A program made the translations under genes and the position numbers. Positions 23,568-33,772 of a DNA stretch of 64,000 nucleotides are shown here, piece by piece (positions within the stretch are counted from its first letter, which is position 1; each line of letters starts with the position of its first letter). The stretch is from assembly GCF_963678635.1 (NCBI RefSeq), contig NC_087063.1, positions 61,233,850 to 61,297,849 of the forward strand, written 5' to 3'. Under the pieces are notes generated by a model, which was not told the DNA's origin, did no database searches, and was given only the letters and a program-made list of their open reading frames with translations. Source of the stretch: Symsagittifera roscoffensis (Eukaryota > Xenacoelomorpha > Acoela > Convolutidae).

Positions 23568-26311
23568 TCACATGTTGAACATGTATCGAGCAACTTTATC
23601 GCCATAATCGTATCGTAGCTGTTCGAAAGGCTCAATGTTTCTTCGGGCTTTGAATACAGCTAATCATTTTGGCGGATCGAAGGCATTAAGAACAACTTCT
23701 ATGATCTTCATATTCGCATCCAAATTCTTCTTGGAGTTTAGCGTGCTGTGATTAGCCAGTCGACCAAGACAGCGGTTGGTTGGATGTTCAACACACACTT
23801 CTGAAGAAGCATCGATGAAACGCTTCATGGGCGCGCCAATTTCCAGCACAAATTCAGTCGGAACAGAACGGTTCCTTAACAAATCTTGATATGTTTTATC
23901 TGTCACAGCAACCCCATGGTAGTCCATGATAATATCATCATTCTGGAAGGCCTGTGTGCTGACAACGCCTGAATCAGTAAATGTTCAACATTTAAAGTTT
24001 ACTCTATATTATGTAACACTGTTACATGGCATTTTTGAATGGAATTCAAAAAACTGTATTGGTTGAAAACTTTATGACTTTTTAAAACTTTAAACTATAA
24101 CGTTTGAATCAAAAAAGAAATTTTTTTGAAAAAGAAACTTTTGAAAGTTTTGGAAACTTGTCGTCAACGTTTTCAAGAAACGCAAGATTACCTCTTCCGA
24201 AGGTAGGGAAAACAACATCACAAATGCCAACCCATTCTTGCGTATCACATCTGTGGGCCAGAAGCGTTTGTGCTTCCAATGAAAGAAAGTTTCCAGTGCC
24301 TTTATAACTAATGCCGCTGGAATCAGAAAGCGGCTTTTGTTGTCGCTTGCTTTTCTTTTTCTGCAGCATGGCGATTTGGGATATGACTTTCTTTAGGTCG
24401 TGATGAGTTTCCCATTTGTTTCGCTGGAAAAGTTTGGATACTGTTTCACAAAAGCTTGTGCTCTAATTGTCTGTCTAATGTATCTTTGTTGATCTTGTCT
24501 ACATCGCACAGCTTTTTCAACATCTTTGTAGGCGTGATTGACAATCTGGAAAACGTGAGCGTATTGTTTCATACATCCAATTGATAAATTGTGATACTGT
24601 ATAACAAAACTGTGAAGTACAAATCAGCTGAAACAGTCGAAACTTTCCGAAAGTTTCCGAGTCGAAACGTTTTTTAAATTAAAAAAATTCTTGGAAAATC
24701 AAAGTAGTACCTTGTGAACTTCCTGCGTTTTGTGTTTCACCAGTTGAAATGCAGGATCTTTTGACAAAGGCATGAATTTTGCCACTTGACGATCAAGCAA
24801 TGTCTTGGGTCGCTTAGCAGGCTCCATTTGAGCAGAAATCTAAACAGATCCTTCTAGAACGAATTCCCCGTTGTGTTCAAATCATATTAGGAAGTTCAAC
24901 TTCCACAGACTTATAAGTTAAAAGTTGAAACGTACCATGTCAGAAACTGTGGCGGCAATTCTATTCACACGAAACTTGGTGTTTCCACTGGAGTTCACAA
25001 AAAAAAGTTCTGTTTTGACTTGGATTGGTTGCTCAGGGAAAGATCGGGTGAAAGAAATCTTTTCTTCCGGGACACTCTGAGGTAAGAAATGTGGTCGAAC
25101 TTCAGTGTGATAAAGTTTCAAACCCTGTACGAGCCATCGCGGCAAAATGTGATTCGAACGTTCAGTAGACACTAAACAAACAGTTTCACAATTTTGAAAA
25201 AAAGTTATACGGAAGAAATTCAAGATGACTCACTCTCACTTGCATCAATTGAAACCGTTATACAAGTATCGTCCTCATCTGACAATGCCACAAACGCTTG
25301 TGCAACTGCATGAACAGACATGCAGCTTATGCTTTTTTCTAGCATTGGTGGCACGACATAACAGTATAAGAAGGCTGTCACAAGTTGAAATAACGAAACA
25401 CGTTGTTTATGGGTTAAAAAACCCGATTCCTGGAAAACATCCAAGTGCTCTTTAACAAGTGTTTCGATTTCTTGCCTCTCGCAATGTTCATTTTGGTCGT
25501 CTTTGGACGAAGCAGCTTCAAGTTGTTCTTGAACGCGTGCAAGTTTTGCAGCTATCTAAACTCAAAACAAAAACTTTAGTTGAACTACAAAAGTGAACAA
25601 AAACATTAGCTGAAAGTTTCCAACTCTTCACGGTTTGAGCAGCAAAAATGCTTTTTGTTTCAAAACAAAAGGAATCTTACCTCGGTTTGCGAGTCATTGT
25701 TCGTTGGAATAACTCGTTTTGCCATATTCTCAGATGAAGACTCAGTCGGAGGCTCTGTACTTGAACTGCCAGCCTGAGTGGCAGTCGCCGACTGCGGCGT
25801 GAACAGAGGTATTTCCCATGACAAAGTTGTTGATGAATGCTGGTTTGAAGGAGTTGATTCTGAAGTTTGAGAAAAAAAAACGACTGAGTTCTGTTCCATT
25901 GGCAGTGTAATCATCATGATGATCAGTGGGCTGGCTGGCAATTTGATTTCTATGAAAAAACGCGGGATCAAAGTATGGGTACACCACTGGCATTGGGCTA
26001 ATGAAGTTTGAATACCCTTCACTTCGAGAAGACACTTGCTGCGGAGTCTCCAATGTGTGGTAAGTATTGTAATTATAATTAACATCTGTAATAATTGTAC
26101 AAGGTTCAGCAAAGGGCATAGGGCCGAATCGGATGGGGGTTCCTAAAGGAACTTCCACAGATGGGAGCTGTGCAAAATTTTGGTCGAAACTCCGAGATGT
26201 ACTACATCTGTTAGTAACAGACTGTTGACTAGATGGAGGTTCATTATGATCTCTATGGAAAACAGGAGTTTCAAGTTGCGCAGTATTCACAGCAGGAAGT
26301 TCGGAGTCCAT
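23568..26311 (-). CDS. KMT5A/SET8-like histone lysine methyltransferase gene
   Basis: Six exons are proposed from GT-AG sites: 26,311-25,681; 25,555-25,234; 25,171-24,936; 24,839-24,711; 24,545-24,192; 23,968-23,568. The first three exons are unrecognised (Ser/Thr-rich, then YVVPPMLEKSISCMSVHAV). The last two give a SET domain: EWVGICDVVFPTFGRG spliced to VVSTQAFQNDDIIMDYHG, then FIDASSEVCVEHPTNRC, GRLANHS and, at the end, EQLRYDYGD. GRL-NHS and YDYGD are the cofactor and catalytic boxes, and this spelling is closest to KMT5A, which monomethylates H4 Lys20. Defects are an in-frame TGA at 23,664-23,666 inside the SET domain, a frame change at a T-run near 25,875, and another near 24,440. Nuclear action and substrate are inferred from family. 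Confidence 0.75.
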
Positions 26312-26428
26312 AGTTCAGGTTAACGAAACTTGGAATGAAATGAGAAGTGACTAGAAAGGATTGCAGAATCGAATGAATCACCCTCGGAGGGTGTTACTAA
26401 CAACTCACTATTAATAGTATTTTTCAAT

Positions 26429-26620
26429 AATTGAAGTTCAATTGGTGTTCAATTGGTACTCAAATTGGTTGTGATAATATGCCATATTATGCTATATTAT
26501 ATTATACAGTGTATAATTGACTCTTAATTGCTGAATTACTGCAATAATATAATATAGTATAATATGGCATATTATCACAACCAATTTGAGTACCAATTGA
26601 ACACCAATTGAACTTCAATT
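26429..26620. repeat. 192-bp near-perfect hairpin between divergent genes
   Basis: The left arm starts AATTGAAGTTCAATTGG and the right arm ends CCAATTGAACTTCAATT. Arms are about 80 bp with a loop of roughly 30 bp. It is AT-rich and located between the start of the minus-strand SET gene (26,311) and the start of the plus-strand gene (26,762). It could be a bidirectional promoter element, a replication or transposition signal, or a small MITE. Confidence 0.85.
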
Positions 26621-26761
26621 GTCGTTTCAATAGTCGTTTTATGCGGTTAAACATAAAGGTTAAAATTGGTTGTTAAAAATATACTCATCATGACAATTAC
26701 TCATCATGAGTACAATGATTGTACTAAATATTATTCATTTAGATAAAATTGCTCCTACAAG

Positions 26762-29412
26762 ATGCTTCCATCATTGTTCAAGGAAAAAGAAGAAGTGCAA
26801 GTTCTTGATGAAGTGACGCACATTTGGGAAGCCGCTAGAATACTGGGTTTCATTATTAACTGGGGTGTGAGTGTCAAATGGACTGAATGGAAGGGTCCAC
26901 CCGTACAGATAACAATTCCAGAAGACCTTCGCGACAATCGGAGGATGAAACATTGGAAAATCAGAAAGACAATCAAAGTTGTTGAAGAGCCAATAGGGCT
27001 AAAAGAAGAAACAAAAAAGATCCACTTCTGTATAACCCAAGACGCTTAACTCGCAATACAGATTTTTTTTTCTGTGCTGATTGTGAAACAGATTGAGTTG
27101 ACAAATGCATTCTGATGACAGGGGTTGTACTGTACAACGATCCTTTCAAACGGGAATGTACATTGAGAATTTTGGACTCGGAGCACGATGAAAACCCCCG
27201 AGAAGAACCAGAGGCTAACATATTGGTTGTAAAATACAATCAACTTCGAAATCAAGGGCTCTTTGAAGATACGCTTACATCTGAGGTACTTATTCGCTTT
27301 GAAAAACATCTTTCAAAACATCACTCGGAAAGAAGTTGAACTTCAAAAGAAGTTTTTTTGAATAGCTGAAATTGGAAAACATATTTTAACTTCATTCATA
27401 ATCTGTTTGAAATCGTGAATTGTTTCAGACATCTTTTTGTGACACGGCTACTTTAGTTTTGGAGCCATGTGAGGTTCAGGATCATCAACTTAATCCTACA
27501 AAAAGAGCTAAAAAAGACGAAAACGAAATTGACATGCTGACACTTCTCGAAGCCACAGAAGACATAGTGCCTTTGACCTTTGTCCCTTGTTCCAACGGTG
27601 TCCTCAAGGTTTGCTAACAAAATAATTACAAGCATTGGAAGTGTGTGCCGCGATTTTTTCAGATGTCATAAAGTTAGGAATATATGTCTCAGCGCCCGAT
27701 CAAAATAATTTGTATAAAAATTCATTTCTTTGTTTCTCAGGTTGGATCAACTGCTTTCTATGGAGGGTAAAATTGCAGAGTAGACAGCTTGGAGTTTGAA
27801 GGAAGGACAAAAAAGGCCTTTGCACAGTTGACATGCATAAATAACGAGGACATTTCTATAAGGATGCCTGCACTCTTGGTTCAGCTAGCTTGTGAAGACT
27901 ACCTCAAGGTAAAGTTTTTTTAAAGAAACATTCCGAATTTTTATTGTCCCCGATTCCATGAAACTTAACAATGCTTACGACTGAGAAATTAATCTAGGAA
28001 TTCATGTTCAAACCTTTAGACATAAGGCCCGGAATCCAGTGTCAAATGACAAAACATTGCCAATTTTTATCACAGGCTAAGGCCTACAATTTTCATTTGA
28101 AACATTCCGAATTTGTCACGTCCCGGTTTCCATGGATTTTTACAATGCTTACGACTGAGAAACGAACTAAGAATTCATGTTCAAACCTTTAGCTATAAGG
28201 CCCGGAATCCAGTGTCAAATGACAAAACATTGCCAATTTTTATCTAAGGCTAAGGCCTACAATTTTCATTTGAAACATTCCGAATTTGTCACGTCCCGGA
28301 TTCCATGGAACTTAACAATGCTTACGACTGAGAAACGAACTAGGAATTCATGTTCAAACCCTTAGCCATAAGGCCCGGAATCCAGTGTCAAATGACAAAA
28401 CATTGCCAATTTTTATCACAGGCTAATGCCTACAATTTTTTTTATCGTTTTCAAAAACTGAAATACTTTTGTTCAAAAAAAACAGGATTTTGGCACCTGA
28501 AAACACAGGCTAATGCCTACAATTTTCATTTGAAACATTCCGAATTTGTCACGTCCCGGTTTCCATGGATTTTTACAATGCTTACGACTGAGAAACGAAC
28601 TAGGAATTCATGTTCAAACCTTTAGCCATAAGGCCCGGAATCCAGTGTCAAATGACAAAACATTGCCAATTTTTATCTAAGGCTAAGGCCTACAATTTTC
28701 ATTTGAAACATTCCGAATTTGTCACGTCCCGGATTCCATGGAATTTAACAATGCTTACGACTGAGAAACGAACTAGGAATTCATGTTCAAACCCTTAGCC
28801 ATAAGGCCCGGAATCCAGTGTCAAATGACAAAACATTGCCAATTTTTATCACAGGCTAATGCCTACAATTTTTTTTATCGTTTTCAAAAACTCAAATACT
28901 TTTATTTAAAAGTACAGGATTTTGACACGTGACTAATTTTGTAACATTTCAGCATGAAACGTGTGACTTCAATGCAATTGAACATCCAATCAATTTATCG
29001 TTTGCGGTGTTTTCCGCCTTGAAACGTGCTGTTGGACTGGCTAGGGACAAAAACTCCATCACTTTCAATCTTGGACTCGTGACCAAACTAACAAGACAAA
29101 TAATGGGTTTTTCGACAGAATCCAAAAAAGGAAGTGGTCAAGCTTAGTGCAGCAATATCCGAAGGAATTCGAGGCTGCCACAAATCTTTGGATTCTGTGT
29201 TGGGTAGCAGGTGGGATGTTTTGCCCGCACAAAAAGACAATGGTCATGATACACTTATAAAGTATTTAAGGGTTACAGAACACCGTGAATTCACAAGTTT
29301 CAACTTACGATGCAACGTTCAAACGTGCACAGGCCACTACGCAAGTGAAGAAGACTACCGGACTCTTTTTTCACACAACTTAGAACAGTCAAAACCCCAT
29401 TATTTTTATTAG
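26762..29412 (+). CDS. Unrecognised spliced gene of the TIR element
   Basis: Five exons join in phase: 26,762-27,029; 27,122-27,285; 27,429-27,608; 27,741-27,908; 28,953-29,412. The product is about 410 residues. Early exons read IWEAARILGFIINWGVSVKW and NDPFKRECTLRILDSEHD, and the last exon has SLDSVLGSRWDVLP and CNVQTCTGHYASEEDY. I recognise no domain. Regular, phase-consistent splice sites support a real gene. Two defects are visible: an in-frame TAA at 27,768-27,770 and a frame change at an A-run near 29,116. It is transcribed divergently from the SET gene across the hairpin. It could be a second transposition protein or cargo. Confidence 0.6.
27930..28920. repeat. 173-bp satellite-like repeats in an intron
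   Basis: Units at about 28,004, 28,177, 28,350 and 28,610 share GGAATTCATGTTCAAACC, AAGGCCCGGAATCCAGTG and ACATTGCCAATTTTTATC. Spacing is 173, 173 and 260 bp, the last because of an 87-bp insertion-like stretch that recurs at about 28,860. They fill the last intron of the plus-strand gene and contain the same CGGAATCC/GGATTCCATGG words as the terminal arrays. Confidence 0.9.
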
Positions 29413-29942
29413 TTCAACTAGTTCAAAGTTTCAGTGTTTCCGCGTGAATGTGATCAATTAAAGTTTCATAAACTTCAAACCTTGACAATGTAACTTTTTT
29501 CAAATCCGAAAATTGGCAATCAATTTTTTCTCTCTATTAAATGAAAAGAAAACAAATTGTTTGCAAACACTTCAATTGGAAATGTTTCTCATGAGGCTCA
29601 TAGTAAGAGCTTTAAGCTATGTTTTTTTTTGACAGTGTCAGTGCAAGCAGTACTGACAAAAAAATTACAGTATAATCATAATCATCATCATAACGTCATT
29701 CAGTGACGTAAGTTACAAATTATCATCATAAAGTCACTTTGACGGTCACTCACAGTGATAACTGCGCGCCGCGAAGGAGTTGAAAAGGCGTATTTACACA
29801 GAATTTGGAAGAAAGTGGACTCCACATCGAATTTTATTGTTTCATGTTCGAATAATCGAGAGAAAATTAACACGTTAAATGCGGTCGCTAGGGAGCAGAA
29901 GATTTTTTTTGAGCAATATACAGTGGTTGGCATAAACGGCTG
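29413..29942. other. Intergenic stretch between convergent genes
   Basis: It lies between the end of the plus-strand gene and the end of the JmjC gene. A plus-strand frame from 29,755 (after a plausible acceptor CACTCACAG) reads ARREGVEKAYLHRIWKKVD and could be a further exon. It overlaps the JmjC C-terminal exon downstream, so I do not call it. Confidence 0.3.
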
Positions 29943-32794
29943 TCAGGTTGAAGGATTTGCCTTTAAATTTTTGTTTGGACTTGGGGCTGGACTGACTAGG
30001 ACGCAATCATGTTGCCTCATCATCATCATGAGTTCGATTCGCTTTTCCAAAAGTTCAACTTTAGAGAAGTTGTTACCCAGGTTCGAAGAGTTTCCAGTTG
30101 CAAGTAATTTATCCTGGAAAACAATACTGGATGACATCGAAAAATATATTCAACTTTATACTATAAATATAGTATACTATATATAGTATATATTGATATG
30201 TACTTGATATACATTGAATATATATGTAAGTTACATCAAGCCTTGATAAATAATATTACTGAGTAATATTAAATTATTTTTGTCATAAACTCAGAGAATT
30301 TTTACCAAAACGTTATGAATAAAATTGTGTGAAAAATCTTCAATATTTCAACTTGAGCATTATTTGTACGTACGTTGTCTTTTACTAGGGAAACATGTTG
30401 TGCAAACGATGAGTCGTTTTTTTTCAGAATTTGAAGCACGTCAAAAATTGCCGCGAGCTCATCGACATTTGCGTCGGATCCATCTCTGTAAACAAATTCA
30501 AAAATTTCACAGATTTTCACAGTTGACTCTTTAACATGATGTTAAACTTTCAAAGATGTTAAACGACTCACTGTACTCGAGACACAATATGAGTAATGGC
30601 AAGGAACGAGAAAGAAGGGTAGCATTCAGTGAACTTTGTTTTCTGAACGCGTTCTGTCTTGAAGGTATCAGCGGCCAGACGAAGATGATTCTTGAAAATG
30701 AAGTTAACTCCATAGGCGACAGAAACGCCTGTCGTCTCCACCATATGAATCATATTCGCTGGCATGATTAAACCTTGTCGCGCTTTCAGCGTGATAGCTT
30801 GGCACCCTCCCATATTCAAGCCCTCATTAGAACCGAAGAAAAACTTCCTCCGGGACTGCTGCAGGAACTGGTTGAAGAGATCCTGGTTGATGCTCGTCGG
30901 GGCTATCAAGAAGAACGTCTTACATCCTTTCAGTAGAATATAGAGGACTGATGTGCTGGAAAAATCTTGGTGGAACATTGTCACAGCGCCATCTTGAGAA
31001 ATGAGAAGAAAGTTGGACTCTTTATTGGGCCGATATGCTGCGGGCAAACTTTTTGAATGAATGTGTCCCAGCGAGGTACTCAATAGGAATGACGGTTGTG
31101 TAAATTTTGTGATTTTTTGATGTGCGGCATCAGCGTCAATAATGTTGTAAAACATGGGAGGTGTTTTTCTGAACAACTGATCCACCTCTTTTCCATCAAT
31201 TATCCTTGTTTGTTCCTGGAATGGTTCAATACTATAACTTAGTAAGAAATTAGAAATTGAATTGAAAAAATTTCGGAAAATCATTCAGAGACATTTCAAC
31301 CTCAACTTTCAGTGAATGAATGAATGACGGTCATGATAAAAATTTTATACTGGCAACCTTTGTTGGCAAATCTTTTGAAAAGAAAGCGTACTAAAGCGTT
31401 AGTAGTACTAACCCTGAAATTCGAGTCGTACGAGCGGAGGGTTAATGGTTTTTTGTAACCTTCCAATAGAAGCTTCACGACGTTTGGGTTGTCGAGGACT
31501 GATTGTGACACTTTTGACGTGAAGCCGTTGAATCGAAAGGCGTCAGGAACAAAAACAGCATATTCTGAGTTCAAAAACTCTGCTTCCTGAAGGGCACTTT
31601 TGATATGTCGCGCTTCAACTGTCCTTACCAACGATTTCGCGATTTTTACCTGTGATCATAACTCCATTATTCATTCAAGAAATATCATATTTCTATTTCT
31701 ATCATAAATAATGATTATTTTCACTACAGGATGTACTACAACAAAGGTAGTACTTTTGAACAAATTTTTTCGAGCTTTTGAGAACGATAAAAAAGTTGTA
31801 GGCATTGGCCTGTGATAAAAATTGGCAATGTTTTGTCATTTGACACTGAATTTCGGGCCTTATGGCTAAAGGTTTGAACATGAATTCCGAGATCAATTTT
31901 TTGCATAGTTGACAGCATTCGAAAGTGCCATGGATTCCGGGCCTAATGAATATCTCTCCGGAATCCATGGCACTTTCGAATGCTGTCAACTAGGCAAGGA
32001 ATTGATCTCGGAATTCATGTTCAAACCTTTAGCCATGATGCCCGGAATCCAGTGTCAAATGACAAAACATTGCCAATTTTTATCACAGGCCAATGCCTAC
32101 AACTTTTTTATCGTTCTCAAAAGCTCGAAAAAGTTTGTTCAAAAGTACTGGATTTTAGCACGTTTAGTGAGAATAATTTTTCTTGAATGAAGAATGGAGT
32201 TCATTTTTTCACAGTTCACAGGCCTACAATTTTTTTATCGTTCTCAAAAGCTCGAAAAAATCTGTGATTTTTTCGAGATTAATGATTAACAATGTTACCT
32301 TGTTTGCAGTTGAACTTTGCTATTCTTCTGTATCAAGAAGATTCAAGTTGAACTTAAAGACATCCCCAACTTCAGAGTCAACTTCAGCTGTTTCAAACAG
32401 TTCTTCCTCTTCAAGAGGAAGCTTTTCCCGTGCAGTTCCCGGACTTTTCGTAGAACTCGTTGAAGGTTCTTCTTCCTCTTCCAGTGGAAGTTCAGCATTT
32501 GCTTGGTTCAGTGAACAGGATGTTGTTGGCAACATTTGTGCTGTTCCTGCCTGTGGAGAACTCGTTGAAGGTTCTTCTTCTTCTTGCAGTGGAAGTTCAG
32601 CATTTTCTTGGTTCACTGAACAGAATGTTGTTGGCAACATTTTTGCTGTTCCTGCCAGTGGAGAACTCGTTGATTTTTTTTTGGCTTGTTGAAGTTGACT
32701 GGGCAAATAAAACACCTGGGAGTCAACTGCGTCCATGTCTAAACACAACTTGTCTATAATGACTATGACTTCCGAAGTTTGGAGTCCAAAACCT
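29943..32794 (-). CDS. KDM7/PHF8-like JmjC histone demethylase gene
   Basis: Exons are proposed at 32,794-32,302; 31,651-31,413; about 31,297-30,572; 30,485-30,374; 30,113-29,943. All junctions except the entry to the third exon are phase-consistent. The first exon is acidic with a 35-residue repeat. The JmjC core is in the third exon: FHQDFSSTSVLYILLKGCK gives the Fe(II) ligands His and Asp (HxD), and MIHMVETTGVSVAYGVNF gives the third His. FLIAPTSIN and FFFGSNEG sit as in KDM2/KDM7 enzymes, which use 2-oxoglutarate and oxygen to demethylate histone lysines; PHF8 acts on H3K9me and H4K20me1. Defects are an in-frame TAG at 32,320-32,322 and a frame change at a T-run near 31,270. The true 5' end is uncertain. 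Confidence 0.75.
31735..32165. repeat. Inverted pair of the 173-bp-type repeats
   Basis: The left arm is about 31,740-31,945 and the right arm about 31,955-32,165, meeting at CATGGATTCCGGGCC...CCGGAATCCATGG. Each arm contains the ACATTGCCAATTTTTATC words of the 28-kb satellite. The inverted pair lies in the first intron of the JmjC gene and could form a long hairpin in RNA or DNA. Confidence 0.85.
32460..32700 (-). repeat. 35-residue tandem repeat in the JmjC gene's acidic exon
   Basis: Two full units and one partial unit start STSSP and end in runs of Glu (ELPLQEEEEP and ELPLEEEEEP), with a 105-bp period. Such acidic low-complexity tails often make charge contacts with histones or basic proteins; that role is a guess. 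Confidence 0.85.
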
Positions 32795-32899
32795 TACATA
32801 ACAAAAAAAATTGGTTGAAAATCATGTTCAACATTCAAGTTGCAATTGATTATTTTATTATTTTATTTTATTTCAGTCACTAAAATAACGGTTATTTTT

Positions 32900-33314
32900 T
32901 ATTGCAAAATTATTTTTTTCAGTTGGCCTAAAGCAACCCAGAGCCTAAGCGCTAACAAAACCTGACCAAACCGAAACTCTTCGTCTTCAAACTGCTTGCT
33001 TCGACGTCTATCAGTCAGGGAAAACGCTTTTTTGCAGCCTTTCCATGTTCTCACGACTGCATCAAAGTTTGTTCGTGTTGGCGCCAGAAAATTTGCTGCG
33101 ACTCCTCGTACACGATTGCTCCTGATTTTGTTCCAGCAGTAGGGACTCAATGCATGTTCAGCAACTGCATAGATGTCCGCGAACCAAGAAGATTCGGGCA
33201 CACCGCAAAACATGCATCGGAGCATGCTCTCCCGTTTGACCTGCTTAGCTCGGCAAACGTTTAGTCTTTTGTGGCGGTTGAGCGTGCCGGTAGAGTGAAA
33301 GACTTTACGACAAT
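32900..33314 (-). CDS. Zinc-finger exon of uncertain gene
   Basis: It starts after a clear acceptor (TTTTTTAG, exon from 33,314) and reads DCRKVFHSTGTLNRHKRLNV followed by Cys, a C2HC finger whose first Cys would be on the preceding exon, hidden by the gap. A CMFCG pair follows. The frame stays open to about 32,900 with a basic region. It could be the C-terminus of the large unknown gene upstream or the N-terminus of the JmjC gene; the 200-N gap prevents a decision. Confidence 0.5.
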
Positions 33315-33518
33315 CTAAAAAAGTTATAGTTTATCACTGATATATCATGGGATGATGGAAGCAAAATTCTAATATGTGAATGATTATTGATTAATAACAT
33401 GATGTAATTTAATTACAGTACTGACTTCTGGAAAAACCAATAAAAGTTTTGTTGGTTACCAGGTTACATGCATGCCATTTTCCTGTAAATATCGGTTGTT
33501 CTAATATGGTTGATTTCA

Positions 33519-33772
33519 GTGATTCGTCACGAATTCGTGAACTACGAATTCATTCACGACAATGATTCGTGANNNNNNNNNNNNNNNNNNNNNNNNNNNN
33601 NNNNNNNNNNNNNNNNNNNNNNNNNNNNNNNNNNNNNNNNNNNNNNNNNNNNNNNNNNNNNNNNNNNNNNNNNNNNNNNNNNNNNNNNNNNNNNNNNNNN
33701 NNNNNNNNNNNNNNNNNNNNNNNNNNNNNNNNNNNNNNNNNNNNNNNNNNNNNNNNNNNNNNNNNNNNNNNN
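33519..33772. other. Palindromic ATTCGTGA repeat running into a 200-base assembly gap
   Basis: Bases 33,519-33,572 alternate ATTCGTGA/TCACGAAT words, and 33,573-33,772 are N. The repeat probably caused the gap. The round length suggests an estimated or placeholder size, so true element length may differ from 15,377 bp. Confidence 0.9.

Noticed and set aside
28004-28798. Four similar short frames starting MFKPLAIRPGIQCQ-type sequence
   Set aside because: They are produced by the 173-bp intronic repeat; the repetition is in the DNA, and the frames have no splice or conservation support.
28000-28900. CRISPR-like array
   Set aside because: The repeats are 173 bp without unique spacers, in a eukaryotic intron.
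29755-30186. Plus-strand 143-codon frame in the 29.8-30.2 kb region
   Set aside because: Its second half lies opposite the phase-consistent last JmjC exon, and no in-phase join to the plus-strand gene upstream could be found. Only noted as possible.
30160-30240. TATA-rich palindromic tract as a promoter
   Set aside because: It is a TA-type microsatellite in an intron-like stretch of the JmjC gene; nothing ties it to a transcription start.
32183-32692. A plus-strand 169-codon frame rich in Ser and Val
   Set aside because: It is antisense to the acidic, repeat-bearing exon of the JmjC gene; Ser/Phe-rich antisense frames are a normal by-product of Glu/Lys-rich coding.
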